A stretch of DNA of 64,000 nucleotides. Origin: Cytobacillus eiseniae (GTDB lineage: Bacteria; Bacillota; Bacilli; Bacillales; Cytobacillaceae). A program made the position numbers and the translations under genes. This document shows positions 17,632 to 26,748 of this stretch, piece by piece. A model generated the notes under the pieces. It saw only the letters and a list, made by a program, of their open reading frames with translations, had not been told where the DNA came from and did no database searches. The DNA lies in assembly GCF_017874625.1 (NCBI RefSeq), contig NZ_JAGIKZ010000001.1, positions 186,001 through 250,000 of the forward strand, given 5' to 3'. Every line of letters begins with the position of its first letter. Position 1 is the stretch's first letter.

Positions 17632-19245
17632 TTATTTAATCTCTAGTAAAGCAACTTCCTGATACGCTTTAAAAAATGAGCTGCAAAATTCATCCCACTC
17701 CATAGCAGCATTAATTGACTCATCATTTACCTCACCAAGGATTGGCCTTTGCAATAAATCTTCTAGTTTCATAGAGAAAGATTGAATCACTTCTTTCGAC
17801 GCACCGTCTAATATTTCGGCAACAAAGTCTGCAGGTGCATACCAATCTGTCACTTTTTGAATATCACGATAGATTTGTGTTAGCAGAAGATTTCTTGGTC
17901 CTTCCCATTGCTCATTTACTACGACATCTCTGAAAATACGTGGCAGAGAGGAGAATTCCTCCATCACGCCATGTCCAGCGAAAATAGACATCGCCTCACG
18001 TAAAATATCTGCTCCTTCATTCGTAGCGCATATTTTTTGCAAGAGAACAAGTTCTCTTAAATTGAATAATTGTTTTCTAAGCTCAAGTGGTTTTTCAGAT
18101 GCAATCCCGGGGTTTAGTGGCTGTTCTAGGCTTAGGAAAAGATCATAGATTTTAAAGGCACCAGCAGCTGTCCGCTTTGCAGCTTGATCAATTTTCTTTA
18201 ATTTGCTTGCAGAAAGTGGATATTCATTCACTTTTTTACCAAAAACTTTTCGGAAATCTGCATACAAATGTGCTTCTCTAGAAGCACGTAACATAAATGC
18301 TGCGCATGCAATGCCGATTTCAAGACGTGACAGTGTTAAAACGATGCCAACTGCAACGGCAATGCCCTTATTTGCAGGACCGATTGGATAGGCTAGTGCA
18401 CCGTCATATTCAATTTCTGCTGTCGGTAATTCAGCTGTGCCAAGCTTCCATTTGATGCGGTTAATGATATAGCCATTTCGCTTTTCTTTTTCTTTATCAC
18501 CCGGGAGCCATGCTGGAACGATAAAAGTGGATACTTTATCTGATCCTGCTATTTTTGCTGTTACGACAGCATAATCAGCATGTGCTGCAGAGCAGAAAAA
18601 TTTATTGCCATAAAGTCGATAGTTTTTGCCGTCAGGAATGGCCTCTAACATATTTGCCGGAAGATCTGAACCGCCTTGAATTTCTGACATGAACTGAGCC
18701 CCAATCGCAAAGTTCCCACTCAGTCCTTCTTTTGTATGGTTTAAGATTTCCTCTAGCTCTGGGATATCAGTAGAGGGAAATTGATCCAACAATGCGACAA
18801 GACCATGTGTGCAAGTTAATGGACATGTGACGCTTGCTTCGCCAAGTTGATGAATAATCATCCGTTTTGTAAAGCTTTCCCAAGGGTGTATCTTGCTAGA
18901 AAATAGTCCTTCACTAAAGACTGCCTGTTCAAGTTGATGTGCTTCATGTGGGCGAACAATACGATCGATGCGATGATTGAATGCATCAAAATGAAGCATA
19001 TATGGACGTACTTCTGGACGGGCAATTGTTTCTGCTAAACGATTCCATTTTGATGAGACAAGTGGAGAAAGGGAAAGAACTTTTTCATTTACAGTTTCAA
19101 AATCGTTACGTGTAAAATACTTGACTGCTTTTTGTAAAAATAGATCATCTTTATACCAATCTAGTTGATCACGCTTCGAAACAAATTCATCAAATGTGTA
19201 AGGGTTTTTGCCTTTTTTCTCAATTTCTTGTGAAAGGATCGTCAT
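17632..19245 (-). CDS. Acyl-CoA dehydrogenase, AidB-like
   Basis: A 537-residue FAD flavoprotein, longer than the 380-residue classical enzymes and with the AidB-type layout. It has an N-terminal helical extension, a substrate/FAD loop at MSEIQGGSDLPANML, a central beta domain (YRLYGNKFFCSAAHADYAVVTA) and C-terminal helices with VNEQWEGPRN, the region that holds the catalytic Glu in this subfamily. AGGAGTG precedes ATG. It is divergent from a MerR gene and an acyl-CoA ligase; the shared palindrome covers its -35. It is likely to oxidise an acyl-CoA made by that ligase. Confidence 0.9.
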   Translation of the reverse strand: MTILSQEIEKKGKNPYTFDEFVSKRDQLDWYKDDLFLQKAVKYFTRNDFETVNEKVLSLSPLVSSKWNRLAETIARPEVRPYMLHFDAFNHRIDRIVRPHEAHQLEQAVFSEGLFSSKIHPWESFTKRMIIHQLGEASVTCPLTCTHGLVALLDQFPSTDIPELEEILNHTKEGLSGNFAIGAQFMSEIQGGSDLPANMLEAIPDGKNYRLYGNKFFCSAAHADYAVVTAKIAGSDKVSTFIVPAWLPGDKEKEKRNGYIINRIKWKLGTAELPTAEIEYDGALAYPIGPANKGIAVAVGIVLTLSRLEIGIACAAFMLRASREAHLYADFRKVFGKKVNEYPLSASKLKKIDQAAKRTAAGAFKIYDLFLSLEQPLNPGIASEKPLELRKQLFNLRELVLLQKICATNEGADILREAMSIFAGHGVMEEFSSLPRIFRDVVVNEQWEGPRNLLLTQIYRDIQKVTDWYAPADFVAEILDGASKEVIQSFSMKLEDLLQRPILGEVNDESINAAMEWDEFCSSFFKAYQEVALLEIK

Positions 19246-19270
19246 TTTATCACTCCTGTTTTCTTTTTGA

Positions 19271-19326
19271 TTGACAAGTTATAATATTCAGATTTATTAT
19301 ATAATTAAGTAAACGTTAACGTCAAC
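19271..19326. promoter_or_regulatory. Divergent promoters with LiuR-like palindromic operator
   Basis: The palindrome GTAAACGTTAACGTCAAC (19309-19326, one mismatch per arm) resembles operators of LiuR-type MerR regulators as I recall them. On the plus strand TTGACA (19271-19276) and TATTAT (19295-19300) are 18 bases apart, with the operator just downstream. On the minus strand TTGACG (19325-19320) and TATAAT (19301-19296) are 18 apart, with the operator over the -35 and spacer. One protein could therefore control both directions. Confidence 0.75.
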
Positions 19327-19341
19327 TAGGGGGATTTTCAT

Positions 19342-19725
19342 ATGAAGACTGAACAACTTTTTTCAATTAGTGAATTAGCAGCAATGTTTGATATTAGTTC
19401 AAGAACGATTCGTTATTATGAGGAAGTCGGCTTGCTATCTTCTGAAAGCAGGGAGAGTTTAACGAAGCAGCGGACCTATACGAATCATGAGCGAAGGAGA
19501 TTGAAGTTAATTCTTCGTGGGAAAAAGTTGGGATTTAGTTTGCAAGAAATTAAAGAAATGATTGATCTTTATGAATCGAATCCGGAAGGAGAGGATGAGA
19601 AAAATCGAATTATTTCATTTGCAGATCAGAAAATAGACGAGATAGAAGAACAAATTTTGCAGTTGCAATTGTTGAAAGCAGATATTCTAGCACATAAGAA
19701 AAAATATTTAGATTCAAAAGATTAA
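19342..19725 (+). CDS. MerR-family regulator of acyl-CoA genes (LiuR/AcdR-like)
   Basis: A 127-residue protein: winged helix at 6-75 (FSISELAAMFDISSRTIRYYEEVGLL), then a coiled-coil dimerisation helix ending in Lys-rich residues. No metal-binding Cys are present, so it is not a classical metal sensor. The gene is followed after 14 bases by the acyl-CoA ligase. By analogy with LiuR regulators of branched-chain or fatty acid breakdown, an acyl-CoA may be the effector. Confidence 0.88.
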   Translation: MKTEQLFSISELAAMFDISSRTIRYYEEVGLLSSESRESLTKQRTYTNHERRRLKLILRGKKLGFSLQEIKEMIDLYESNPEGEDEKNRIISFADQKIDEIEEQILQLQLLKADILAHKKKYLDSKD

Positions 19726-19739
19726 AGGAGTGATGGAGA

Positions 19740-21227
19740 ATGGGAATAACGATACATGGGGTACTTGAACGGAATGCAAGAAAATATCCAAACAAGGAAG
19801 CATTTATTACTTCCACAAGACGATTATTTTATAAAGATATGAACCAAATTTCTAATCAAATTGCTAGGTTACTTCAGGAAAAAGGGATAAAAAAGGGAGA
19901 TCGGGTGGCTATTATGGCGAGAAATAATGAGCATTTCTTCTTTGCTTATTTCTCTCTTATGAAAATTGGAGCCATTCCAATGCCAATAAATATTCGTTTA
20001 ACTCCATCTGAGCTAGTAGTCATCTTCCAGAACTCCAATGCAGCAGGTGTTTTATATGAATCAGAAGTTCAAGCAACAGTTGATGCAATAGCTGATCTTT
20101 ATGGATTCGCTCATCAAGTGTCCATTCAAGAAGCAGTAGAAACTTCAGCATCATATAGTGATGAGAATATTAATATCCCTATTCAATCAAGTGAGATTAG
20201 TGAAATCTTATTCACTTCAGGAACTACTGGCATTCCAAAGGGGGTTGTTTTCAATCATGATCAGCTGATTGCTTTAGCAACTACGGTTTCAATTGAATTT
20301 TCCCTTTCCAATGAAGACAAAATGCTGACCCTCATGCCTTTGACCCATTCTGCACCGATCAATACATTTTTCCTAAGTGGGCTATATTGTGGTGCATCAC
20401 ATGTCATTTCTGAGTTTACACCAAAAAACTTCCTCCAGTTGATTGATCAGGAGAAGCCGACGTTCGCATTTGCAGCACCTGTTGCCTATTTATTAGCATC
20501 TAAAGATCCAGAGCTTGCTACATATGATTTATCAAGTATTCGTGCATTCGCCTATGGTGGAGGGCCATTAGCGCTTGCATCGTATGAACGAGTGAAGGAA
20601 GCATTTAAGAACGAAAATTTCTATCAAGTATATGGCTTAACGGAAGCGGGTCCTAATGGCATTCTCTTACGCCCGCATGAACATTTAACGAAGGCTGGGA
20701 GCATTGGGAAGCACCCGACTGTAAGTATGGAGTTAAGAATTGTTCATGCGAATGGAGAGGAAACAGCTCCACACGAATTCGGTGAGGTTTTATTAAAAGG
20801 TGATAGTATGATGCTGGAATATGACCAAAATCCAGAGGAAACGAGTGCAACCATAAAAGATGGCTGGATTTATACAGGCGATATTGCCTATCGAGATGAA
20901 GACGGGTATATCTATATTGTTGACCGTAAAAAGGACGTCATTATTTCAGGTGGGGTGAATATTTATCCTAGAGAAATCGAAGAAGTGTTAGCAAAGCATC
21001 CTAATATTTTGGAGTCATGTGTAATTGGTGTACCGAATGAGGAATGGGGAGAAACAGTAAAAGCAGTGATTGTGGCGAAAGACGAATTAGACGAAATAGA
21101 ATTACGAGAATTTGTAAGCCCTTTCTTAGCTGATTATAAAAGACCTCGTCAATACACATTTGTTGAGGAACTTCCTAGAAATGCGAGTGGGAAAATTTTG
21201 AAGCAAAAAGTAAAAACGATGGTGTGA
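19740..21227 (+). CDS. AMP-forming acyl-CoA synthetase/ligase
   Basis: A 495-residue adenylate-forming enzyme that activates a carboxylic acid with ATP and CoA. Motifs: LFTSGTTGIPKGV (P-loop), YGLTEAGPN, GWIYTGDIAYRDEDGYIYIVDRKKDVIISGG and the C-terminal catalytic Lys in PRNASGKILKQ. Both N- and C-terminal domains are complete. AAGGAG lies 8 bases before ATG. It sits in an operon with the MerR regulator. Chain-length preference is unknown; medium or long-chain acids are plausible given the AidB-like dehydrogenase next door. Confidence 0.92.
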   Translation: MGITIHGVLERNARKYPNKEAFITSTRRLFYKDMNQISNQIARLLQEKGIKKGDRVAIMARNNEHFFFAYFSLMKIGAIPMPINIRLTPSELVVIFQNSNAAGVLYESEVQATVDAIADLYGFAHQVSIQEAVETSASYSDENINIPIQSSEISEILFTSGTTGIPKGVVFNHDQLIALATTVSIEFSLSNEDKMLTLMPLTHSAPINTFFLSGLYCGASHVISEFTPKNFLQLIDQEKPTFAFAAPVAYLLASKDPELATYDLSSIRAFAYGGGPLALASYERVKEAFKNENFYQVYGLTEAGPNGILLRPHEHLTKAGSIGKHPTVSMELRIVHANGEETAPHEFGEVLLKGDSMMLEYDQNPEETSATIKDGWIYTGDIAYRDEDGYIYIVDRKKDVIISGGVNIYPREIEEVLAKHPNILESCVIGVPNEEWGETVKAVIVAKDELDEIELREFVSPFLADYKRPRQYTFVEELPRNASGKILKQKVKTMV

Positions 21228-21249
21228 AAATGATTGAATAAGTAGTAAT

Positions 21250-21328
21250 AGCCCGCATGGTTGAACATTTATATAGTGATCTGAACTTTTGATCATTAAG
21301 AAAATGTGAATCCATGGGGCTTTTTTTT
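21250..21328 (+). terminator. Branched intrinsic terminator
   Basis: Outer stem AGCCCGCATGG / CCATGGGGCT with an internal hairpin GTGATC/GATCAT, followed by T8. Confidence 0.6.
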
Positions 21329-21457
21329 ATTGTTTCGCTTGTTAATTTAGTTTTCTCTCTAAACTTACTATGAAGGAATGGAAAATGAATAGTTACCCAT
21401 TTTTATGTAAAACTTAAATATAGGAATTTATTTATTTCGTACATAGGTGATACTAAG

Positions 21458-22957
21458 ATGAGGATAAGAAGAAACAGCAGTAGAATGAAAAAAATAGAAA
21501 ATGATAATAAAGAAGATACATCATCATTACAAGATTTGTTACAAGAATTAACAAAATCAAAGGAATTTACCCAGTTTACTTATCCAGGAAGGGACTTCAC
21601 CCTTTGTTTTGGATATTATGTATCATTAATTAATTTGGAAATTCTGCATCGTGACATATTGCCATATGTGAAAGAATTGACTTCCATTTATGAATTGCCG
21701 TATGTTCTTCCGATTGAAGATATTGTGATAACATCAGATTCAAAGGAAATTCAGAACTCCCTATTAAGAGGGAGTATATTTCTATTTGATATAAATAACT
21801 TAAGTCAAGTGGGAATAGTTAAAGCTAGTTTAGAACATGTTCGGCAAGTGTCACTTCCAGAGGTGGAATTTAGTGTTGTAGGACCTAAAGAGGCATTTGT
21901 AGAATCACTTGATACGAATGTGAATCTTGTTAGAAGAAGACTCCCCATACCTGAGTTAGTAATAAAGGAAATTGAAGTTGGTCAATTATCTAAAACAAGG
22001 GTTTCTGTTCTTTATATTGATGGAATTGCTAATAATGAGAATGTGAATACCGTTATTCAGAGAATAAGTGATTTAGAAATCGCTCAGGTGAATGATAGCT
22101 CAACTATTACTCAATTGATTCAAGACAATCAGAACTCACCATTTCCACAATTGATTGATACAGAGCGACCAGATCGAATTGCCTCTGTATTGGGAGAGGG
22201 CAAGATAGCAATATTAGTTGATGGTGCGCCACATGGATTAATAGGACCAACAACGTTTTTTGAGTTTTTCTCTGCATTTGAAGACTATTTCTTAAATTGG
22301 ACGATTGCTTCCTTTTTCCGTTTAGTCCGATTCTTTGCAGTGTTTTTCTCTATTTTAGTCACACCTATTTATGTGGCGGTTCTTACTTATCATTACGAAT
22401 TAATACCAAAAGATATGCTGGCCACGTTAATTACCTCAAGAAATGCGATTCCATTGCCACCCATTTTGGAAGCAATTATTTTAGAATTAACGATTGAGTT
22501 ATTGAGAGAAGCGGGAGCAAGATTGCCGACGAAGGTCGGGCAAACAATCGGTATCGTAGGTGGGATTGTTATTGGTACAGCATCTGTAGAAGCGGGATTG
22601 ACTAGTAATGTGTTATTAATTCTTGTTGCATTAGCTGCATTAGCTTCCTTTACAACACCTGTATATCAAATGGGTAATACGATTCGATTAATACGATTCC
22701 CATTTTTATTAATGGCTCATTATATTGGGTTATTAGGTGTCGCACTAAGCTTCTGTTTTTTACTTATTCACTTATTAAGGCTATCTTCATTAGGAAGACC
22801 CTTTCTTGAACCCTTTTATCCGCTTAGACTACAGGATTTGACCGATTCTCTTGTACGCTTGCCTTTTTCTAAGCAATCGAAACGGCCAATTCTAGAGCAA
22901 ACAAATGATACAGTAAAGTTTAATCAATCAAAGGCTGAGAAAAAAAATGATTTATGA
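21458..22957 (+). CDS. Spore germinant receptor A subunit (GerA/GerKA family)
   Basis: A 499-residue inner spore membrane protein. The N-terminal soluble half (about 20-270) has LLRGSIFLFDI, the VVGPKEAFVESLDTNVNLVRRRL signature and DTERPDRIASVLGEGKIAILVDG. Several membrane helices follow (about 275-450), with RLPTKVGQTIGIVGG. This matches GerAA/GerKA. The next two genes are its B and C partners, overlapping or nearly so. Expected to be forespore-expressed under sigma-G, though I could not define the promoter. Confidence 0.93.
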   Translation: MRIRRNSSRMKKIENDNKEDTSSLQDLLQELTKSKEFTQFTYPGRDFTLCFGYYVSLINLEILHRDILPYVKELTSIYELPYVLPIEDIVITSDSKEIQNSLLRGSIFLFDINNLSQVGIVKASLEHVRQVSLPEVEFSVVGPKEAFVESLDTNVNLVRRRLPIPELVIKEIEVGQLSKTRVSVLYIDGIANNENVNTVIQRISDLEIAQVNDSSTITQLIQDNQNSPFPQLIDTERPDRIASVLGEGKIAILVDGAPHGLIGPTTFFEFFSAFEDYFLNWTIASFFRLVRFFAVFFSILVTPIYVAVLTYHYELIPKDMLATLITSRNAIPLPPILEAIILELTIELLREAGARLPTKVGQTIGIVGGIVIGTASVEAGLTSNVLLILVALAALASFTTPVYQMGNTIRLIRFPFLLMAHYIGLLGVALSFCFLLIHLLRLSSLGRPFLEPFYPLRLQDLTDSLVRLPFSKQSKRPILEQTNDTVKFNQSKAEKKNDL

Positions 22958-22986
22958 AGAAATATAATAGTACAGGAGGGATTGAA

Positions 22987-24084
22987 TTGGAAAAGAAAGA
23001 GTTACAAATATCCCCATTTCTTGTGTTCTTTTTAATCCATTCTGTACAAGTAGGGGTAGGTGTACTAGGCTTTCAGCGAGTGATTATGAAGTCTGCCGGT
23101 AATGATGCTTGGATGGCTGTAATAGCAGGGGGAATAATGGTTTCAGCCGTTATTTGGTATATGTATTTATTGCTAAATAGGCATCAGAAGAATCTAATTG
23201 ATATCCACAAAATACTATTTGGAAAATGGATCGGGAATACTTTCAGTTTCATTTGGATTTGTTATTGGTTACTGAGCGGAATTGTTGTTTTGCGTTCGTA
23301 TATTGAAGTCGTCGAGGTATGGGTTTTTCCGACAATCAATATTTTTATGTTTGCACTCATTTTTATGATTCTTATCTATTATTGTGTTTCTGGGGGATTT
23401 CGCATCGTTACTGGACTTAGTTTCTTTGGTGTAGTCATTCCGTTTTATATTTTCTTTACCTTTTTTTTTCCGATTGAGTATGCCCATTTCCAAAACCTCT
23501 TACCCGTTTGGAATCATACCATAAAGGAGATGTCGGTAGCTACAAAGGATATGGTATTAGGATATTTAGGTATTTCAACCTTACTAATGTATTATCCTTA
23601 TATTAAACAGGCAAAAAAGTCACAAAAATGGGCTCAACTTGGTCATCTATTAACCGTCACTATTTATTTAATCATTATTATTATTTCGATCGGCTTTTAT
23701 AGTGAAGAGCAAATTGCTAAGGAAATATGGGCAACATTATCTTTATGGAAAATAGTTAAAATGCCCTTTGTTGAACGATTTGAGTATATTGGGATTACAT
23801 CATGGGTGATTATTATCCTTCCTAATATTTGTTTGCCGTTATGGGCTGCAACAAAGGGAATACAGCAAATATTTAATACTAAGCCAAAGAAAATTCTGAT
23901 TATGTTATTGTTCATTTTATTTTGTGCAATGATTTCTATTCGAGGAAGAGATAATATCAATTTGTTAAATGAGTATATGTCTAAGTTTGGAATCATCCTT
24001 CTTTTTACGTATTTGCCATTTATTACAATCATTTCTTTTTTTGTTATGAAAAGAAGGAGGGAAAAGCTTGAGAAGAATTCGTAG
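22987..24084 (+). CDS. Spore germinant receptor B subunit (GerB/GerKB family)
   Basis: A 365-residue, ten-helix permease-like protein of the amino acid/polyamine transporter clan that forms the ligand-binding core of Ger receptors. I start it at TTG 22987, because AGGAGGG at 22974-22980 is well spaced for it; the upstream ATG at 22954, overlapping the A subunit gene, lacks a ribosome binding site. The start region reads LEKKELQISPFLVFFLIHSVQVGVG, typical of the family. Confidence 0.92.
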   Translation: MEKKELQISPFLVFFLIHSVQVGVGVLGFQRVIMKSAGNDAWMAVIAGGIMVSAVIWYMYLLLNRHQKNLIDIHKILFGKWIGNTFSFIWICYWLLSGIVVLRSYIEVVEVWVFPTINIFMFALIFMILIYYCVSGGFRIVTGLSFFGVVIPFYIFFTFFFPIEYAHFQNLLPVWNHTIKEMSVATKDMVLGYLGISTLLMYYPYIKQAKKSQKWAQLGHLLTVTIYLIIIIISIGFYSEEQIAKEIWATLSLWKIVKMPFVERFEYIGITSWVIIILPNICLPLWAATKGIQQIFNTKPKKILIMLLFILFCAMISIRGRDNINLLNEYMSKFGIILLFTYLPFITIISFFVMKRRREKLEKNS

Positions 24085-25150
24085 TTTGTTGCTTATATTT
24101 GTAAGTATTTCTTATTTGCCAGGCTGTATGAATATTAAACAGAGAGTTCTAGATGATATTCAATTAGCGACCGCAGCAAGTTATGAGCATATTGAGGAAG
24201 ACACATTACAAAATACAGTGGTGTTTCCGAACTTTCAAACAGATAAAACAGTGAAAAATGTAACATTAACAGCAAAAGCTTCATTAAGTAAAGAAATACG
24301 AGATAAGCATAGTCTACAATCTGATCGGCCAATTGTCAGTGGGAAGATAGAAGTACTTTTATATGAAAAGAAAACAGCTGAAAAAGGGATAATTAATTTA
24401 CTAGACACAGTACAGCGTGATCCTTCTGTGGGATTAAATGTATATCTTGTAGTTGCTGAAAGTAATCCTAAGGAATTATTAAGCAAGCAATATGGCAATA
24501 TTGATACCGGCATGTTCCTTTCTAATCTAATCGAGCAAAATATTGAAACAGGATTGATTCATAAAACAAATATTCATCAGTTCTTATATAAATATTATTC
24601 TCAAGGAATTGACCCGATGCTTCCTATGATTAAGCAAAAAGATGGGAAAATTCAACTTCATGCGATTGGACTATTTGATAATGATAAGTTAGTTGATCAA
24701 ATTGATGAGGGTAAATTCTTTTTTGTAAAGATTCTAGTGGATAGCAAAAGTGAAAATGATTCTTATGAAGTGAAATTTGGTGAAGGTGAGAAAGCATCGA
24801 TTTTCAATATTAACTCAAAGAGAAAGTTTGATATCCCGAAGCCAATGACAAACTCGGAAATAACGATCACTCTTAAATTAAAATCATCGATTCGTGAATA
24901 TACAAATGGAAAATTAACGATGGGAAAAATGAAAGAATTAGAGCAGATATTAGAGAAAGATATTAAGAAAAAGTCTGTGGAACTGATCAAAAGGTTTCAA
25001 GAAAAGGGAATTGACCCAATTGGAATTGGCAATGCTGTAAAAACGAAGACCCGTCAGTGGGATGAAAAAAAATGGGACGAACTATATCTTTCTATCCCAA
25101 TAAATGTGAACGTTAGTGTCGATATTTTGGAGTCGGGAATTATCAATTAA
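24068..25150 (+). CDS. Spore germinant receptor C subunit (Ger(x)C lipoprotein)
   Basis: A 360-residue lipoprotein with a lipobox LPGC at Cys20. It contains the Ger(x)C three-domain body. The usual CWDxxE start of the mature protein is replaced by CMNIKQRVLDD. TTG start with AGGAGGG 7 bases upstream; it overlaps the end of the B gene by 17 bases. It completes the first receptor operon. Confidence 0.9.
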   Translation: MRRIRSLLLIFVSISYLPGCMNIKQRVLDDIQLATAASYEHIEEDTLQNTVVFPNFQTDKTVKNVTLTAKASLSKEIRDKHSLQSDRPIVSGKIEVLLYEKKTAEKGIINLLDTVQRDPSVGLNVYLVVAESNPKELLSKQYGNIDTGMFLSNLIEQNIETGLIHKTNIHQFLYKYYSQGIDPMLPMIKQKDGKIQLHAIGLFDNDKLVDQIDEGKFFFVKILVDSKSENDSYEVKFGEGEKASIFNINSKRKFDIPKPMTNSEITITLKLKSSIREYTNGKLTMGKMKELEQILEKDIKKKSVELIKRFQEKGIDPIGIGNAVKTKTRQWDEKKWDELYLSIPINVNVSVDILESGIIN

Positions 25151-25172
25151 ATCATATAGTTGACAGAAATAG

Positions 25173-25200
25173 TCCCTGTGAGATTGAATACTCGCAGGGA
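25173..25200. terminator. Hairpin between convergent ger operon and MFS gene
   Basis: Stem TCCCTGTGAG / CTCGCAGGGA with an 8-base loop and a delayed T-rich stretch (TTTATTTTATTT). Confidence 0.5.
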
Positions 25201-25226
25201 TACTTGAATTCTGACTTTATTTTATT

Positions 25227-26423
25227 TTATGCACGCTGTAAACGACGGTTTCTACTTAAAATTCTCAGATACAAAAGAATAGAGAAAAGAACTGATATAG
25301 CAGAAGCAGCATAAATCATACTATACCCGAACCAATGAGCAATTTGACCAAAAAGTATCGCACCAATTCCAATCCCCAAATCAAAGAAGGAATAGAAGGT
25401 TGCATTTGCCATCCCTCTACGATTCGCAGGTGTTTCTTTCACAGACCAGGCTTGCAAGGCAGGTTGGACTGTCCCAAATCCTAGTCCATAAAGGATTGCT
25501 GCGATATAAAGAACAAGGTTACTTGGCAACCATGATAACAGAATCATTGAAATAATAATAAAAATTGTTCCTGGAATGAAAACAGCCTGATGTCCTTTAG
25601 TATCATAAATTTTTCCAGCAAATGTTCGACTGACCATTAATGCAAGGGCATAGAGAAGAAAATACCATTCAATTCCTTGAATACCCTTTTGGGCGGAATA
25701 AAGCGGAAGAAATGATGCGATCCCACCAAAAGTAATGGTAATAAAAAAGACGAGCATGGAGGGGGGAAGTGCTGTTTTTTCATAAATATCCCATTTCTTT
25801 GGCTGTACTGTTTGCTGTTCTACTTTTTTATACCGAATTGTTGATGAAAGAAGAAATGCTGCGAGACCAAGAATAGCGCAGATTAAAAATAACTGCTTAA
25901 ATGAAACGACACCAACTAAAGCAAGTCCTAATGTTGGGCCAAAGGCGAGTGCAAGGTTTCCAGAGAGACCATAATAGCCCATTCCTTCCCCACGTCTATT
26001 GGCAGGTATTAAATCTGTTGCAATGGTTCCTGAGGCAGTCGTTGAGAAACCCCATCCAAATCCTTGAATAATTCTTACCATAAATAAAAAAGCGAGACTA
26101 GTAACAAACCCAAAGGAACCAACGGATAGCACAAAAATGCCAAGTCCTGTTAAATAGACGACACGTCTTCCTTTTGATTCAAGTGCATGTCCCGCATATG
26201 GACGAAGAAGGAGGGCGGAGAAAGTAAAAATTCCTACAACGATCCCAATCAATTGATCGTTTCCCCCGAGCTCCTCAACAAATAATGGAATGGTTGGTAA
26301 TGTCATTTGAAACCCAAGAAAAATGAAAAAATTGGATAAACAAATGAGGAAAAAATCCTTTGTCCATATTTTCTCAGATGGATCATGCATTATCTGGTTA
26401 TTTTTCGATGTAAGCTTGCTCAT
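25227..26423 (-). CDS. MFS transporter, 12 helices
   Basis: A 398-residue major facilitator protein. It shows the motif A-like loop RPYAGHALESKGRRVV after helix 2, a MVRIIQGFGWGF motif and a second-half counterpart SRTFAGKIYDTKGH. It resembles drug/metabolite exporters of the YfkF/YwoG kind, with the substrate unknown. GGGGAGGA precedes ATG. Upstream lies a GTGACA-N17-TATATA promoter whose -35 is covered by a perfect palindrome (26470-26486), so repression by an unlinked regulator is likely. Confidence 0.88.
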   Translation of the reverse strand: MSKLTSKNNQIMHDPSEKIWTKDFFLICLSNFFIFLGFQMTLPTIPLFVEELGGNDQLIGIVVGIFTFSALLLRPYAGHALESKGRRVVYLTGLGIFVLSVGSFGFVTSLAFLFMVRIIQGFGWGFSTTASGTIATDLIPANRRGEGMGYYGLSGNLALAFGPTLGLALVGVVSFKQLFLICAILGLAAFLLSSTIRYKKVEQQTVQPKKWDIYEKTALPPSMLVFFITITFGGIASFLPLYSAQKGIQGIEWYFLLYALALMVSRTFAGKIYDTKGHQAVFIPGTIFIIISMILLSWLPSNLVLYIAAILYGLGFGTVQPALQAWSVKETPANRRGMANATFYSFFDLGIGIGAILFGQIAHWFGYSMIYAASAISVLFSILLYLRILSRNRRLQRA

Positions 26424-26469
26424 TCTTTAAATTCCTCCCCATTTACCACTCATATATATTTTTGCAATT

Positions 26470-26486
26470 ATTTAGTGTCACTAAAT
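26470..26486 (-). promoter_or_regulatory. Palindromic operator over the MFS gene promoter
   Basis: ATTTAGTG-T-CACTAAAT, a perfect 17-base palindrome overlapping the predicted -35 (GTGACA) of the MFS gene. A related site TTTTAGT-AC-ACTAAAA lies at 26592-26607, inside the end of the small ger gene. The form is typical of MarR-class operators; no such regulator is in the window. Confidence 0.55.
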
Positions 26487-26588
26487 ATATGGTCTATTCT
26501 ACAAGATATTCCAGTGAATATCTATGAAAAAAAAGTCCTGCTATTTGCCAGGGAGGAATATACTTTATTTCGACAATGATTTTTTCGT

Positions 26589-26747
26589 TCATTTTAGTAC
26601 ACTAAAAAAAGCACTGACAACAGTCGCTATTGCTAAACCAAGCACTGCAAATGAAGCCATTTTATTTTTTTCTCTCCATAACATAATAGAAAAACCGAAC
26701 GTATAGAGAAAAAGGATGATTAATAGGGGCACTATAATCAATCGCAA
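26589..26747 (-). CDS. Small two-helix protein, ger operon D-type subunit
   Basis: A 52-residue protein (begins LRLIIVPLLIILFLYTFG) with two membrane helices, about 3-22 and 31-50, joined by a WREKNKM loop. TTG start; GAGGGAT overlaps the end of the C subunit gene 6-7 bases before it, and the start comes one base after that gene's stop. Several Bacillus receptor operons carry a fourth gene for a small two-helix D protein that modulates receptor function; position and topology fit. It is missed by length cutoffs. Confidence 0.7.
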   Translation of the reverse strand: MRLIIVPLLIILFLYTFGFSIMLWREKNKMASFAVLGLAIATVVSAFFSVLK

Positions 26748-26748
26748 T

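Noticed and set aside
21386-21410. Sigma-G promoter for the first ger operon
   Set aside because: TGAATA is present but no CATNNTA-like -10 occurs at the right spacing.
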